Assembly: GCA_903813345.2 (NCBI GenBank)
Contig: CAIIXF020000005.1
Coordinates: 8,995,375 to 9,055,374 of the forward strand
Direction: 5' to 3'
DNA from: Owenia fusiformis
Taxonomy: Eukaryota > Annelida > Polychaeta > Sabellida > Oweniidae
DNA length: 60,000 bases
The translations under genes were made by a program, and so were the position numbers. Below the pieces are notes generated by a model. The model did not search any database and had not been told where the DNA came from. It saw only the letters and a list, made by a program, of their open reading frames with translations. Position 1 is the first letter of the stretch. Each line of letters starts with the position of its first letter. Shown here piece by piece: positions 46,884-59,222 of this stretch.

Positions 46884-47208
46884 AGATACACTTAATTTGA
46901 CGCAACTTAATCTGGCATATTTGCTCAATTTCAAATATTGGCGGTTATTTAAATTGGTGGATTCAGGACTCCAGTTTAATCATTAGTGTCACTTCAACAT
47001 GTATTTACCAAAATATTGTCTGGAGTTCTCTCAAAATAATGTAGAATTGACATTTTGACAAAAGCTTTGGAAAATGACGCCTGGAAGTTTCATCCCGGAA
47101 ATGCACTGGATACACTGAAATTTCCCTGAGGATTTCCAAAATACATCTGAAAATTGGCAGATTTTTTCAATCCGTCAAATTAAAAAGGTAGCCAAATTAA
47201 GTGTATCT
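46884..47208. mobile_element. 325-bp inverted-repeat MITE
   Basis: AGATACACTTAATTTG and CAAATTAAGTGTATCT are perfect 16-bp inverted ends. The interior has TTGGCGGTTATTTAAATTGG, similar to the sequence around the split element near 36.8 and 40.5 kb. Confidence 0.65.
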
Positions 47209-48188
47209 TGTTGGTTAGGAAAAATTATGTTCCGTGTTCTTTTTTAAATTTTATACATTGTTAATGAATATTCATTTATTTTTATATTTTACAACTGCAC
47301 TGCATATTATATCACCATTGTTTATGTTAAGAGATAATAAATGGATTGAAAATAAAAATCTTGATTTTGTATTCATTATTTAAAGAACATACTCATTAAG
47401 CATAGTAATGACTCGGTTGATTTGATTTACGTCAACCATACAGCAGCCATAGCTTCCCTAAATCAAGAGAAATATGCAGCATAAAATAAAGCATTTACAA
47501 ATTTACGATGAGAATTATGAAATAAATAAAACTGAATTGAATTGAAACGATCTAGATTTTCTATATCGATTTTTATGAAGCTAAGGCTGTTGTATTGCCA
47601 CTGTAGAGCAAATGTAACTGAGGCTTAACAGATTCTATCAATTTGGTAACCATCCTAACAAGAAAAAAACATGATATGGTGTGCCCAGAATTTATTATAT
47701 ACACTACGGATTAATAATATACAATGATGACAATATATTTTACATATTTACATGGAATAAATAAGAACTGTTAAGTGTACCAGATGTGAAAATGAGTACT
47801 TTTGTTGAAATATCATTTTTTTCATTTACCAAATGAGAAGAAATTTTAGACTGGTTAATCCTGTACTTTCATGTTCTCATGGCAGAGCACCCAGTTGACT
47901 CATGCTTAGGATTCCAATCAGGCCTATCTATGTTAGTCTCATCTATCACTAAAGACCACATTCTATGGGCTAGAGCTCCATTCACAACATATTGACCAGT
48001 TTGCCCAAATACATGATTATATTACAAGTAAAATAGACAAGATAAAACTAAAGTATAATTTAATTGTATGAATAAATTGAAATGGAACTGAATTGATTTT
48101 AACATTATTTAAAACTAAACTATTCACACTACAACCTAAATATTTCCTGGTGAAAGCCCTGTCAATGAACATATGGTAAACTAAAGGT

Positions 48189-48382
48189 AGTGATCTCCCC
48201 AGCATTTAAGCATGTGGGCACAGCACCCACCCGAGATTTAGAAAATAGGCTTGCACCCACCTGAAAATCCATTTGCACCCACTTGAAAATGAGAAAAATT
48301 GGCCTATTTTGACAAATTTTGGTCTAAATTGTGAAAATGAGAATTTTGCATCCACCTGAGAAAAAATCCTGGGGAGATCACT
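48189..48382. mobile_element. 194-bp inverted-repeat MITE (family D)
   Basis: AGTGATCTCCCCAG and CTGGGGAGATCACT are perfect inverted ends. The body has three GCACCCACCTGA-type blocks. A reversed, worn copy lies in TRPM intron 10. Confidence 0.75.
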
Positions 48383-48874
48383 GAAAGGTATACTAAAATG
48401 TGACGAACCAGTTTGACTTGAAAATTCACCCGAGCGTGTTTGATGTTTTGAGTACAATATTTGCCTATAGATTTCTTACACTAATGAGTCTTATACAGAA
48501 GATCAATTATGAAACTTCAGATCATATATAACAAATATGTTCTTTAAAAAGATTGCGCTTTTTATCCTTGCTGGGATTAAATTCAGACAATTTAGATCAA
48601 CCTTGATTTCTCCATATTATAGGTATTCAAATTCAACACCTGTCACTTATCAACAAGTCAACTAGTTGTTCATGTCATGCAACAATTTAATTCGTTCTGA
48701 ACTACTGCATTTTATAACATCACTGGATCTTATATAACTTATATAATGTTGAGTCTGAGATGAAGTTCTGTACATTATATACAATCTATACAGATTACAG
48801 GATCTAGAGAATCTATGGATTCTAACTCTCATATATCACTCTTGTCCATAACTGTTTATATTTCACATATTCAT

Positions 48875-51495
48875 TCATTGTAATGTTTCCCCTTTTGTCA
48901 CCTGAAAAAAATCAAAACAAACAAAATTAGAAAAATTAAATAAAAAAGTTGAGATAATAAGAGAAATTAATTATCCATTCTTATTTTTCAACAGTGTCCG
49001 TAAAATGCTTGATCTAATATTGCACAGTTAATGCAGGAACAATTAGTCTCCAAGTCTCTATTATACCTATCGGGAACATGAGGTTGATAATACAGCCATG
49101 GACAGTATGAGTGTGAGTAGTTCTAATATAATAAGCAAAGTAGCTGTTCCTTTCTCTCAAATGAAACTGAATCCCATACTAGTAATTATACTTGTATAGT
49201 AATTCATCCCATTTGGCATTTTACATATACAACATTTCTCCCCTTGATACTCTATAATACCTATAAAACTCTGTTCTACGTCTGACATTCACTTTATATT
49301 TTTTATCCTAAAGTTGAATAAGAAAAGGAGACCTACCCTTGCTTCGATGTACTCTACTCTGCGCTCTAGAGATGTCAACTTCTCATTGAGGGTTGCTAAC
49401 CTTGACCTACATGACGTATCTGCAAAAACAGATTCAACCGTTACTGATGAAAGAATACACAATTCTATGGTTACACTTGTTTAAATGGTTCATACTGTAT
49501 ATCATGTTGTAGAGTACAAGTAAATGTATATGAAATATTCACAACAGCAGGCTGGTAAAAATACTGTGTATATTTCTTGAGAAATACTCCATTGATGTAT
49601 ATAAGGCTCTTGCTAGGTCTTTAGACCATAGTGCAGATGCAGCACCATCACTCATAGACGTCATAGCCTATCTTTCTAGAGATCATCATATTAGGTTCGC
49701 TTTGCTTGCAATCATAGTCTATCTCACTCAAGTCTCGAGTCAACAAACTTTTCTTGAGATCATCATATTAGGTTCGCTTTACTTGCAATCATAGTCTATC
49801 TCACTCAAGTCTGGAGCCAACAAACTTTTCTAGAGATCATCATATTAGGTTTGCTTTGCTCGCAATCATAGTCTATCTCACTCAAGCAGGGCACGCCTTA
49901 AGCGTCGGACAGCTGGTCATTATCTGGTTACTTTTGATACTGACCAGTTGATTTTTTCACTAGGTATAGGAAAATAACATTGCAACTGGTCAGTAATGCC
50001 TTTTTGACCAGCAGCTCTGGAATCCTTAGGGCATACACTGCACTCAAGTCTGGAGCCAACAAACTTGGATAGCGATCACTATATTAGGTTCGTTTTGCTT
50101 GCAATCATAGTCTATCTCACTCAAGTCTCGAGTCAACAAACTTTTCTTGAGATCATCATATTAGGTTCGCTTTACTTGCAATCATAGTCTATCTCACTCA
50201 AGTCTGGAGCCAACAAACTTTTCTAGAGATCATCATATTAGGTTTGCTTTGCTCGCAATCATTAGTCTATCTCACTCAAGCAGGGCACGCCTTAAGCGTC
50301 GGACAGCTGGTCATTATCTGGTTACTTTTGATACTGACCAGTTGATTTTTTCACTAGGTATAGGAAAATAACATTGCAACTGGTCAGTAATGCCTTTTTG
50401 ACCAGCAGCTCTGGAATCCTTAGGGCATACACTGCACTCAAGTCTGGAGCCAACAAACTTGGATAGCGATCACTATATTAGGTTCGTTTTGCTTGCAATC
50501 ATAGTCTATCTCACTCAAGTCTGGAGCCAACAAACTTTTCTAGAGATCATCATATTAGGTTCGCTTTGCTCACAATCATATTCTATCTCACTCAAGTCTG
50601 GTCTGAGCCAACAAACTTGGATAGCGATCACTATATTAGGTTCGTTTTGCTTGCAATCATAGTCTATCTCACTCAAGTCTGGAGCCAACAAACTTTTCTA
50701 GAGATCATCATATTAGGTTCGCTTTGCTCACAATTATAGTCTATCTCACTCAAGTCTCGAGCCAACAAACTTGGCTAGATATCATTCAGGCTGCATTCCA
50801 CAATGTAACCTAGCAGGATGGATGACATAGAACAAATTGATAAGTAGACCCATGGTAACATTTCATTATTTCGTTATTTTAACCACATGTACTGCTCACC
50901 AGAATTTGGGTTTCGATTCTAGAACTCCTATTTAATAATTCTCTTTTCGGAAAGAACCTCAAACTCAACAGATCCGCCATTTATACAGCTCACTCAGCAG
51001 AAAAATGGAGGCCATTTTGAAATGAAATTCCACTTTGCTAAATTAAAATATATATAACAATCGTTTACATAAAGGTATATAATTGTAACATAACAACTGC
51101 GTGTGTCACCATATTTACAAATATTGAATATCAGGGCAGCTGTAAACAATTCCTCAAAGTCGGAATATAGAGAAGGCTTTGGACCTTAGTAAATCTAAAT
51201 AGTCCATCAGCCAGAGTGACAAGTAGGCTTTAAAGGCTAAATCATGGGCTTTCAAGATCCATGGCTAAACTGAAATAAATAAAAAATTAAACAAAAAAAA
51301 TTCATAAAATTTTACTCAAATTCAATTTTTCCTCTAAAAATTTGAAAATAATGAAAAAAATATATACGTACCAAATGAATTCAGGAAATCAGCTATTTTC
51401 TTAATACTGCATGTGATGACTTCTATGTATTCTCTGTTGGCCCAATCTTGTTGAATTTGTCTGTGAACTTGACTTCCTTGTTCTCTTGACGCCAT
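48875..51495 (-). CDS. BRK1: BRK1, small subunit of the WAVE/SCAR actin-regulatory complex, 77 aa
   Basis: Three exons on the minus strand: 51495-51372, 49419-49337 and 48901-48875, joined in phase (234 nt). BRK1 (BRICK1/HSPC300) is the smallest subunit of the WAVE regulatory complex, which controls Arp2/3-driven actin assembly in the cytoplasm. The product matches the family almost end to end: [20 protein letters not shown] in exon 1, [19 protein letters not shown] and VEYIEAR in exon 2, then VTKGETLQ in exon 3. Its length (77) is close to the human 75. It is an alpha-helical coiled-coil protein. The start at MASREQ is chosen over an upstream in-frame Met (51543) because it matches the family length. 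The last coding exon is only 27 nt. Confidence 0.95.
49887..50040. mobile_element. hAT-like MITE, 154 bp, 8-bp duplication (copy 1)
   Basis: The element CAGGGCACGCCTTAAG ... CTTAGGGCATACACTG sits between two copies of CACTCAAG (49879-49886 and 50041-50048), an 8-bp target duplication as in hAT elements. Imperfect inverted ends continue to AGCTGGTCA / TGACCAGCAGCT. Confidence 0.65.
50281..50434. mobile_element. hAT-like MITE, 154 bp (copy 2, by tandem duplication)
   Basis: Same 154 bp and same CACTCAAG flanks (50273-50280 and 50435-50442) as copy 1, exactly 394 bp further on. Identical flanks show it was copied with the array rather than inserted a second time. Confidence 0.65.
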
Positions 51496-52714
51496 TTTGA
51501 GAATTTCTGATCTCTTTAGTAAGCCTAAATATGATTGGCTCAAAACTGGACTAATCTACAAAATAGGCCAATGAAATCTTCGGTAACAAATTTGTGAAAA
51601 GTCAAGGTCGAATCAATATTTGGAAAAAGTTTGCTTTCGGTATGTTTTCAATTTTAGTCTATTTTATCGAGTTTTCCCGAGGACTTACAGTGAAATTCAT
51701 AATTAAGCTTACAAGCCGCAAGTTACAAGTGTATTTGATGCATGGAATCTCAACTGTTGAGAACGTTGGAACTTGTAAATTCCAAAGTGACAGTCACTGA
51801 TTCAGTCAGTGAGCAGAATTTTTTGGGGAAATAGAGCTAGGATTACACAGATCGCAGAGTCTAGTGATAAACTACCCTCTGCCTATTATAGATAATATTA
51901 CAGTTTAGCCGCCCCGCCCCAAAAATTGGTGCCTGCGATAGTCCAGGTACGTGATAAATCATTTCAAATCTACGACGCTGACCCTTTCTCAACCAGTCAG
52001 CGAAGTGGAAGGAGGATGTGCTAAACACGTGCTCATTAATTATGCGGTGATGTTGGAGGAAGTGACAATATATAAAGTCGACTGTATTTTGACGACGAAC
52101 TCTGATTGGCACGATCGTACGATGAGAGCAGAGATTTATTGTAAACTGAAAATTGTAAACTTGTTCCTTGTAAACTGCCTTAGATATCAATTCTTATCTG
52201 ATGTAAACATCATATCTGACTCTGAACATTAGTTCAGATATCTATAAACTGCCTCTTCTTAAATATTTGGAGAGTGTAACCTGGGCTTGGTCTTGAAAGC
52301 CAATGGTGTCACGCTAGAGATCTTCCCCTGACATAGTACATGTACATGTTGTTTAGAGATAGTACATGTACATGTTGTTTATTCAGTGCGTAAAAGTGAG
52401 AATCAGGAATAGTTTGCGTTATTGTCTGACAATAATAACTGGCTATAAATTCATAAAAGCAATATGAATAATCCAAAATATTTGAACCACTTTGATCCCT
52501 TCTTGGTCAGTTGTTTTATTTTATATGGTGATAATTGCAAAACTCATGAATTTGATAGAAGTGAAAAATGACAACGGTTTAATTTTGAATTTTGCAATCA
52601 CTACATAAAAGTTTGAAATCAGAAAATCAAATTTTCCAGATCACAATTCCACACCTCACTTCTACAGTGGCCCTATTGGAACATCAGTGTTAACCTGTGA
52701 CCTGACCATTTTCT

Positions 52715-53266
52715 AGAGCTGGCATCGAATAGGATTTTAATGTCGACATGTTGGAGCTCTCGATCGACAACGATAACGACATTGTCGGGTCCAATGATAG
52801 ACTAAGCTGATTCGAAAAATGAAAAAATTTTGAAGAAAATCCGTCTGAATTTTAGATTTTCTAGGCTTGCAATTAGCAATACGATGCACAATAGTCATCC
52901 TCAGTTGTATGTTTAATATTTAACTTACAGGTAAACCATGTTCAAGTATCAGACTTTGACGATTTTTCTGTTGTTATTTCCGGGCAGCCATTGAAAATAA
53001 ATCTTGAGAGTAAATCTCGAGGGGCCCCGAGACCTAATTCGAGAGCAGGAAGTCGATCAAAACAAAAAAGAAAATTTGAAAATGTAGGCGGTAAAACTTC
53101 ACTAAAATACACCATACAGCAGGTAGTAACAAAGATTTTAATTCATAGGGAAATAGCTTATTATGTTGTGAGTTCCGACTGTCGATCAAGAGGCGTTGTG
53201 TCGACATGGGTGTCGCAGAGAGCATTCGACTGACAATCGACCATTCCGACATTTGATGCCAGCTCT
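52715..53266. mobile_element. MULE-like element, 552 bp, 10-bp duplication, carrying an exon-like segment
   Basis: AGAGCTGGCATCGAAT at the left and ATTTGATGCCAGCTCT at the right are inverted ends with one mismatch. ACCATTTTCT flanks both sides (52705-52714 and 53267-53276), a duplication length in the Mutator range. No transposase is present. A worn relative of the left end lies at about 57899-57970. Confidence 0.65.
52931..53128 (+). pseudogene. Exon-like segment inside the MULE-like element (possible captured exon)
   Basis: 66 open codons, phase 0 at both ends, between an acceptor (AATATTTAACTTACAG) and a donor-like CAGCAG|GTAGTA. The product contains SDFDDFSVVISGQPLKINLE and a basic stretch RAGSRSKQKRKFEN. 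I do not recognise a family. No partner exon or promoter is visible inside the element, so it looks like a fragment taken from a host gene. Confidence 0.4.
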
Positions 53267-54121
53267 ACCATTTTCTCTATTCTAGTAAAGTTAGAGAATA
53301 TGTGTTGTTTGGACTCACTTTTTCCTGGAAGGAGCTACATTTTGTATTATTTGTTGATCCAAATTCTTGTGTATAATCACTCAGACAGGGCTGCCACAGC
53401 TCTAAGTTAGACAAACTTAGATCAAGTCCACTACTGAGGGTCATAATATCTTTAGATGTCTCTGTCTTCGAGTCAATTACACTGTTATAATTATACTCTC
53501 AATTATACTGTATCAGTTTATTCTAGACATGATTTTTATAGATGTCTCTGTAATCTGTATCTATTTTATGTTACATTTTTTACCATTTTTATTATCTACA
53601 AGTCGGAGAATAGCGCTTTGCTCTAATGTTATCTATACATTAAAACCGACGTTAAATAGATATTATCTTATCTTACTGTAGAACTACTGGGCCTATTGTA
53701 TCAGAGTTTTTACCTATACAGCTTTATCAGAGTCTCCAGAGTCTGTAAACCCACAAAAATCTCAGATTTAAAAGTGAGGGCCAACAGTTTGGGTTGGCAC
53801 CTGTCATCAGTCAGGTATTGCTCCATCAACAACAAAGCAAATTTAAAAATGCATGTTGTTCCTTTCAGTGCCTGAACACTGGGATTTAGGTACCGATGGC
53901 ACGCACAGAATCATGGAAATACATAATTGGTATCATGTCATATATTGTCTATGAAGTAGATCGAGCTGAAAATGTTTAATGTTATATTTTATATTCTAGA
54001 ATTTTCTCAGATACCTTCATAACGAATTCTGCTATCAATGATCATTTAAATCATTCTTTGTGTATAATCTCCACTGCGATAGGAAGGTGTGTTATTAAAT
54101 CACTTTTTCAATTTTTTTCAG

Positions 54122-54372
54122 TTCAGGATGATGCTACTTGTACATGTATTATATAGCTGAAACCATGGAAAATATAAAAGAATCCAAAAACATCTTTGCG
54201 TGAACTGTTGATGCACAAATAACTCGAGACAATGGATGAAGTGACACACACAAGATTTAGACATACCCAAATAAGGACTCAAACATCTCTTGCTATATAG
54301 CCCAGAAACCCCCAGGTCACTATATTCTACACGATGGATTTACTGAAATGTGCCACAGAATGGAACCTATAG
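54122..54372 (+). other. Candidate non-coding (5' UTR) exon upstream of the 56-kb glycosyltransferase
   Basis: A strong acceptor (a T-rich tract ending in TTTTTTCAG) precedes this 251-bp stretch and a perfect donor (GTAAGT) follows at 54373. The segment has short upstream ORFs and no long frame. Its position 1.8 kb before the ATG fits an untranslated leader exon. This is inference from splice signals only. Confidence 0.3.
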
Positions 54373-56147
54373 GTAAGTTTCTCAATAATTTTAATTTTTT
54401 GTTTTTGAGAATTGTACATAACAATGTCATATTAGGCACTCCAGTGTATAATATACAAAACGTAACTAAAACTAGATTAAACTAACTAATATCTACAAAA
54501 ATATAAGTTATATATATGATGTATTATCCAAAATAAGCTTTTGTTAAGTGGATGTCTCATTCAATGTCAATATATTTAAGAATTAATTTAATAAAAAACA
54601 TTATACCACTTTAAGACTGATAGCTTATGCCAGCTAGGGGTCAATTCCACATATAGATACTATTATTTGAGGATGTTTGTATTATTCCTGTTAATTAGAC
54701 ATGCTACATGACCAACTTTTAAGAAGTTACAAAATTAGCATAATTGCTTTTTTCAGGGCCACCTTTTTCACCTATATTAATTAAGATAAGAAAAGGTGCA
54801 AAACTTGAATAATTACAAAATATCCACAAATATATCTTAAGCACACTTATTTATGTACACATGTACACATGTACAAGTCTTTTTAGATATAATTGTGCTC
54901 CTACTACAACACATGATATTGAATCATATTTAGGTACATCTTCAACTGCATGATGTAATAGAAACATTTAACATTATTCCAGAGAAGTAAACAGCCCTTT
55001 GTGCTTTAAAATTGTGTTTTTCTGAAATTTCTGAAGGACCTTTTCCTAAAAGGTCCAAAAAGGTAAAAGTTTCTTTGCTGAATGTATGCACATATGCTCA
55101 GAATTGGAGTGAATTATGTCACAGAGCAAATATGAAATATATGACTACATGTATTAGATTTGTGATCCTACTATGATATTGCATGAAATACAGTAAAACC
55201 TGTCTAATCCGAACGCCATTGGGACCGGCTTAAAGTGTTCAGATTAGGAGGTGTTCACGTTTCGAGGCTTTTGCATTCGTGAGATTCCAGATTCTGAAGA
55301 AATGTGAACACATTAAGATACATATTTATAGTTAATTTGACCAGATTAGACAGGTTAATATTCCAAATATGACTGTTCATTGTTCAAATTGAGAGGTGTT
55401 CACATTTCAAGTTTTTTTAACATGAGAGTCAATGGGAGGAAAAAATGGGACCGACAAAAAGTGTTCGGATTGGGAGGTGTTTTGATAAGCCTGATGTTCA
55501 GATATGCAGGTTCTACTGTAGATTGAAAACAACTTCAACAGTTTGATGTTATGGAAACATTTAACATCAATAATTGTTTCATATCCATTATATAGATATT
55601 CTCCATTTTTCTGGTGTGGTATTCATTAGCACTATTTATGGTACACTGTATCTTTATTGATCTACCTGAAACATATAATATCGCGTTTGAACTTTATTGT
55701 GCTTTAAGTGTGGCGTGTAATTAGAAATCTATATCAGTAGAACTTGAAGCATAATCATAAATGTATAGGAGCTATCAACTGCAAAATTAATATTTATATT
55801 ATATCTTACAAAATATTCTTCAGGAATGATTGATTGATCCCATTAATCGCAGATTATTCTGTCATCGTGAATTAAATTAATAAGTGCCCATGGGCGATAT
55901 AGCCAAAGTGCCTCATTTCAATATAATCCAGTAGTGTGATTAAATTGTTTTAATTATAGATTTCATAAATCTATTTAATTATGGATAAACTGTCAGAAAT
56001 AAATTTTTGAACCATTGACATTTGAGAGGAAAAGTTCATACATCTGATTTATTTGGAATCTAGTTCAAATAAATCCAAATAATCAAATATGAACAATTTT
56101 TGCCAAGAGGAGATTTTGTTCTAATATGAATTAAGGGTACATGTATC
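54373..56147. other. Sequence before the second glycosyltransferase gene
   Basis: If the leader exon at 54122-54372 is real, this is its intron. It contains a family C-type MITE (55191-55518) and otherwise AT-rich DNA without coding signs. Confidence 0.4.
55191..55518. mobile_element. Inverted-repeat MITE (family C-like)
   Basis: CAGTAAAACCTGTCTAATCC at the left, GCAGGTTCTACTG at the right, TA on both sides. The interior pairs TTCAGATTAGGAGGTGTTCA with related GTTCGGATTGGGAGGTGTT blocks. Longer than the two other members. Confidence 0.6.
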
Positions 56148-57869
56148 ATGTACAAAATTGTTTATTATTTATTTGGTCAAAGGAGACATCAATTAATTTT
56201 ATTCGTTATTTGCATAAGTCTCGGTTTGCTTGGAATAAATATAATAGATTATAAAGACACAACCATAAAACAATACAGAGAATTTGAATGGAGCTCTAGA
56301 TATGACAGTAGGAGGATGTTCAATCATCCTGATGGAGTAATACCAGATTTAATTAATATTACCATAAAGGACTCAAACAAGGTATCTTGCAATAAGCACA
56401 AAATTAAAAATGAATTGACCTATGAAGAAATCAAAGACATTAGTGATATAGCACAGAAATATGCTATATTCCTGAAAGGGTTGAAGATACCACAAAGAAA
56501 GAAAATGCGTGAGATTCTAGAAGATGTAAATGTAACAAATGTTTTAATTGAATCATCAATACACCAGAGTAAAGTTACTCGAGAGGTATGCGATGATCAA
56601 ATACATCACATTTGCAGACCATTGATTAAAAATTTAGAATCGAATTTACAGGAAAAATTTATTTTACCATTTGAGAACTTTTTTAAGCCATTTTCAGAAC
56701 TAAAACACACCAAATTCTTCCAAGAATTGCAAGACACATTGGAATTATTTCCAACAAAAATTGTACACAGTATTGGCATCACTTATCTTTACATCCCATC
56801 ATTTATCAATTGGATGGTGGTTGCTAGGCAACTGTGCACCCCACCTATTGGTGAAAAAATACTTGTATATACTCAGGATATTGAAGTTTGTGAATTTCTG
56901 AATGACAAGAAAATAAACGTCATCTGCTTACATTATGACATTGATGAACTACGTACGACTGATAATGTCACAGTTAAATTCTCCTCACGGAAAGAAAACA
57001 CAGAGCAGCGTCAGATGATGTGGATAGCCCGGGTGTTGCTATGGCGATTGGTAAATTATCTTGGATATGATATTGTGACATTTGATACTGATGCGTTACC
57101 TATCCATCACCCAAGTGTTGTATTTGACAAGTTTCCTGGGGCAGATTTGATTGGTTCCCAGAATGGCCGTTACCCTGGTTACCTGTATACTTTTTGGCAA
57201 CTGAGGACAATTAATATGGGGGTGGTGCTTATGAGATCATCCCTAAATAATAGTGAGTTAATATCAATACCATCAAATTATTGATCAATCAGTCAATCAA
57301 TCAATTAAACAAATAATCTATCAATAAATTAGTCGACTAATTTTTTATTTGATAACCAATTCACATTTCAATTTTGGATTATATGAACCATTACCATATC
57401 AAGTTTTAAAGTTTTCTCAATTTCTGTTTTGTTGTTTTCAGCAATATTCTGGGACATTGTTGGGAAATTATCCGAACTGATCAGGCCAGATGACCAATGC
57501 CTTTTTAACCTAGCCCTACTTTGTTTGAACACCAGGTGGCAGCACCCTCCACTTAGATTCACGTATACCCCTGAAATTAAACCGTTCAGATATAATGAAG
57601 AACTTAACATGGGGAAGGTTCCCATAGTTGGCAATACAGACTATGATTTGAAGGTTATTGGAGTTCAAGGTCATCAGATCTGTAGAGGTGCTTGTTCGTT
57701 GAATCGTCTTGACGACATCATTGTGTGGCATAAGTGTGCGAAACATCGCCAAGGTCCACTCTGGTTGTTAAGCACTGATTGGACTACAAAGGATTTGGTT
57801 ACCAAGGGAGATCAATGGCTTTATCTGATAACAAATCAAACATCTTTGAAATACATTAGAAAGTTATAA
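56148..57869 (+). CDS. Two-exon type II membrane glycosyltransferase, 510 aa
   Basis: Exons 56148-57252 (ends AATA|GTGAGT) and 57442-57869 (after TTTTCAG), joined in phase to give 511 codons with the stop. A basic N-terminus precedes a hydrophobic anchor (about residues 16-34, LILFVICISLGLLGINI), then a long stem and a catalytic region. YDIVTFDTDALPIHHP has the D-x-D metal site typical of nucleotide-diphospho-sugar transferases. INMGVVLMRS and DDQCLFNLAL match the later N-G-x and D-Q motifs of the PF03407-like fold. Probable Golgi enzyme; sugar and acceptor unknown. If the intron is read through, the frame stops after ten extra codons. An out-of-frame ATG lies 10 nt upstream of the start. Confidence 0.85.
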
Positions 57870-58243
57870 ATGAGTAATTAATTAAATTCATAATGGACTA
57901 GAGCTGACAGTGAATAGGTTTTTTGGACTCATGATTGACGATAACACCAATATTGTCTGGTCTCATGACATATTCTTAAATCGCAAGTTTTTTTAGTTTA
58001 GAAAAAATTGTCTTTCGCAGTGATTGACAATCATATGATGCAATCTCTGATTTGAACAAATCTGTTTTATAAAACAAAATGTAATTAATTTAATGATCGT
58101 GAACTAAATGTCACACCTAACATACATTAAAATGTTTAAAAGGTTAAAGAGCTTGCCCTGCATCTGCTGTGAGATTAATGTTCAGATAGTGAGAATTTAA
58201 ATGAAAAATATGCAAAATCATAAATAAATTACATATGAAAGTA

Positions 58244-58872
58244 CAGGGTGTCAAAAAACAACAGCACCCCCCTCTACAGCAAAATGTACTTAATGTTGCA
58301 TAGTGTGTCATATCCCATTTTAAAGACAATTTAATTCTGGAGTTACTTGAGAAATTTCAGCTCTGTATGATATTATTTTGCAGATTTATAGCTGATTATA
58401 AGTAGTTGGTATGGCCATCACTTGCAGCTCGAAAAGCAGCTAATCTGGATGGATATGACTTCAGTGAAGATTCAAAGAGAGGTTCAGCATTGCGTAATCC
58501 TTAAAGCACTTTCCTCATATTCTTCAGAAATACATCCTAACTGTATCTATTTTCAAGAGGCCCCCTCTCCATCAATTCCCCTACCCTGTCTTTCACAATT
58601 GAACCTATATGTTCAGCATAGTTGAGATCTGGGCTATTTTCTACATATTATTCATTTTCAAGATTTGACCTTAAAACAGTAATAAAGTAGCAAACAAAGT
58701 ACTGAAGTAGCAAACTTCGAAACAATATAGCTTTTTTAATTTAAAGTTTTATTAAATGAAATTTGATGAGTACCTCCAGAATTAAATTATCTTTCAAGTG
58801 AGGTATGACATGCCATGTAACATTTAGGAGTTTTTGCTGTAGAGGGGGGTGCCATTGTTTTTTGACACCCTG
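58244..58872. mobile_element. 629-bp TA-flanked mariner-type element
   Basis: Left CAGGGTGTCAAAAAACAACA and right TTTTTTGACACCCTG, with longer pairing through CACCCCCCTCTACAGCAAAA. TA lies on both sides. The short plus-strand stretch ANLDGYDFSEDSKRGSALRN may be a transposase relic. No complete ORF. Confidence 0.75.
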
Positions 58873-59009
58873 TACATACAATTAAAATTTTGTATTTGAA
58901 TACATCTACTTTAAACAATGTTGTCATGTAAAATGTCTCATCTCATTGTGAAGAACATCCCAATATAGATAATGCATGTATGCTTAATAGGGTATCAACA
59001 TTAAAGGTG

Positions 59010-59222
59010 TAGGCTCGTAGCCAGGGGGCTTGATGGGTCAAAAATTCTTTGAAATTCATCCAGTTTTTCACCATTCCATGGGCTTTCTGTTGAAACCCCA
59101 TGACCATTCTGAGCATTTTTAAGTGATTTTGGCCATATTGGACCTAAATTCTCAAAAGTAAACTCCCTTGCATATTTTATAAAAAAGTGAACATCCCTCG
59201 GCAAAAGCTGGCTATGGGCCTG
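59010..59222. mobile_element. Family E MITE, diverged copy
   Basis: AGGCTCGTAGCCAGG at the left and GCTGGCTATGGGCCTG at the right, with the shared inner TTTTTCACCATT and AGCATTTTTAAGTGATTTT. Confidence 0.65.

Larger units (their letters stand above)
43280..48874. other. Intergenic DNA between TRPM and BRK1
   Basis: Contains a perfect palindrome (43944-43972), a mariner-like element (44680-45571), a Harbinger-like element (45607-46089), a family B copy (46430-46525), an inverted-repeat element (46884-47208) and a family D MITE (48189-48382). The stretches 43280-43900, 46530-46880 and 47210-48190 show no gene. TRPM reads in from the left and BRK1 ends at the right, so the two genes converge. 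Confidence 0.6.
49655..50780. repeat. 77-bp tandem array with a 394-bp higher-order duplication, in BRK1 intron 1
   Basis: Units of 77 bp contain CACTCAAGTCTGGAGCCAAC, AAACTTTTCTAGAGATCATC and TTAGGTTCGCTTTGCTTGCA. The CACTCAAG starts at 49725 and 49802 give the period. Two copies of a 154-bp insertion, 394 bp apart, show that a block of units plus insertion was duplicated. The plus-strand frame across it is a by-product. Confidence 0.9.
51496..54121. other. Intergenic DNA between BRK1 and the glycosyltransferase gene
   Basis: The BRK1 promoter must lie just above 51495. A GC-rich patch near 51900-51925 (CCGCCCCGCCCC) may be part of a promoter. A short direct duplication of AGTACATGTACATGTTGTTT occurs at about 52336 and 52361. 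The MULE-like element occupies 52715-53266. The remaining sequence shows no gene; short open frames at 51594-51800 and 51951-52232 lack any support. Confidence 0.45.

Noticed and set aside
51861-52232. Overlapping ORFs on both strands upstream of BRK1
   Set aside because: No family features, no splice context and mutually antisense; more likely promoter or spacer DNA.
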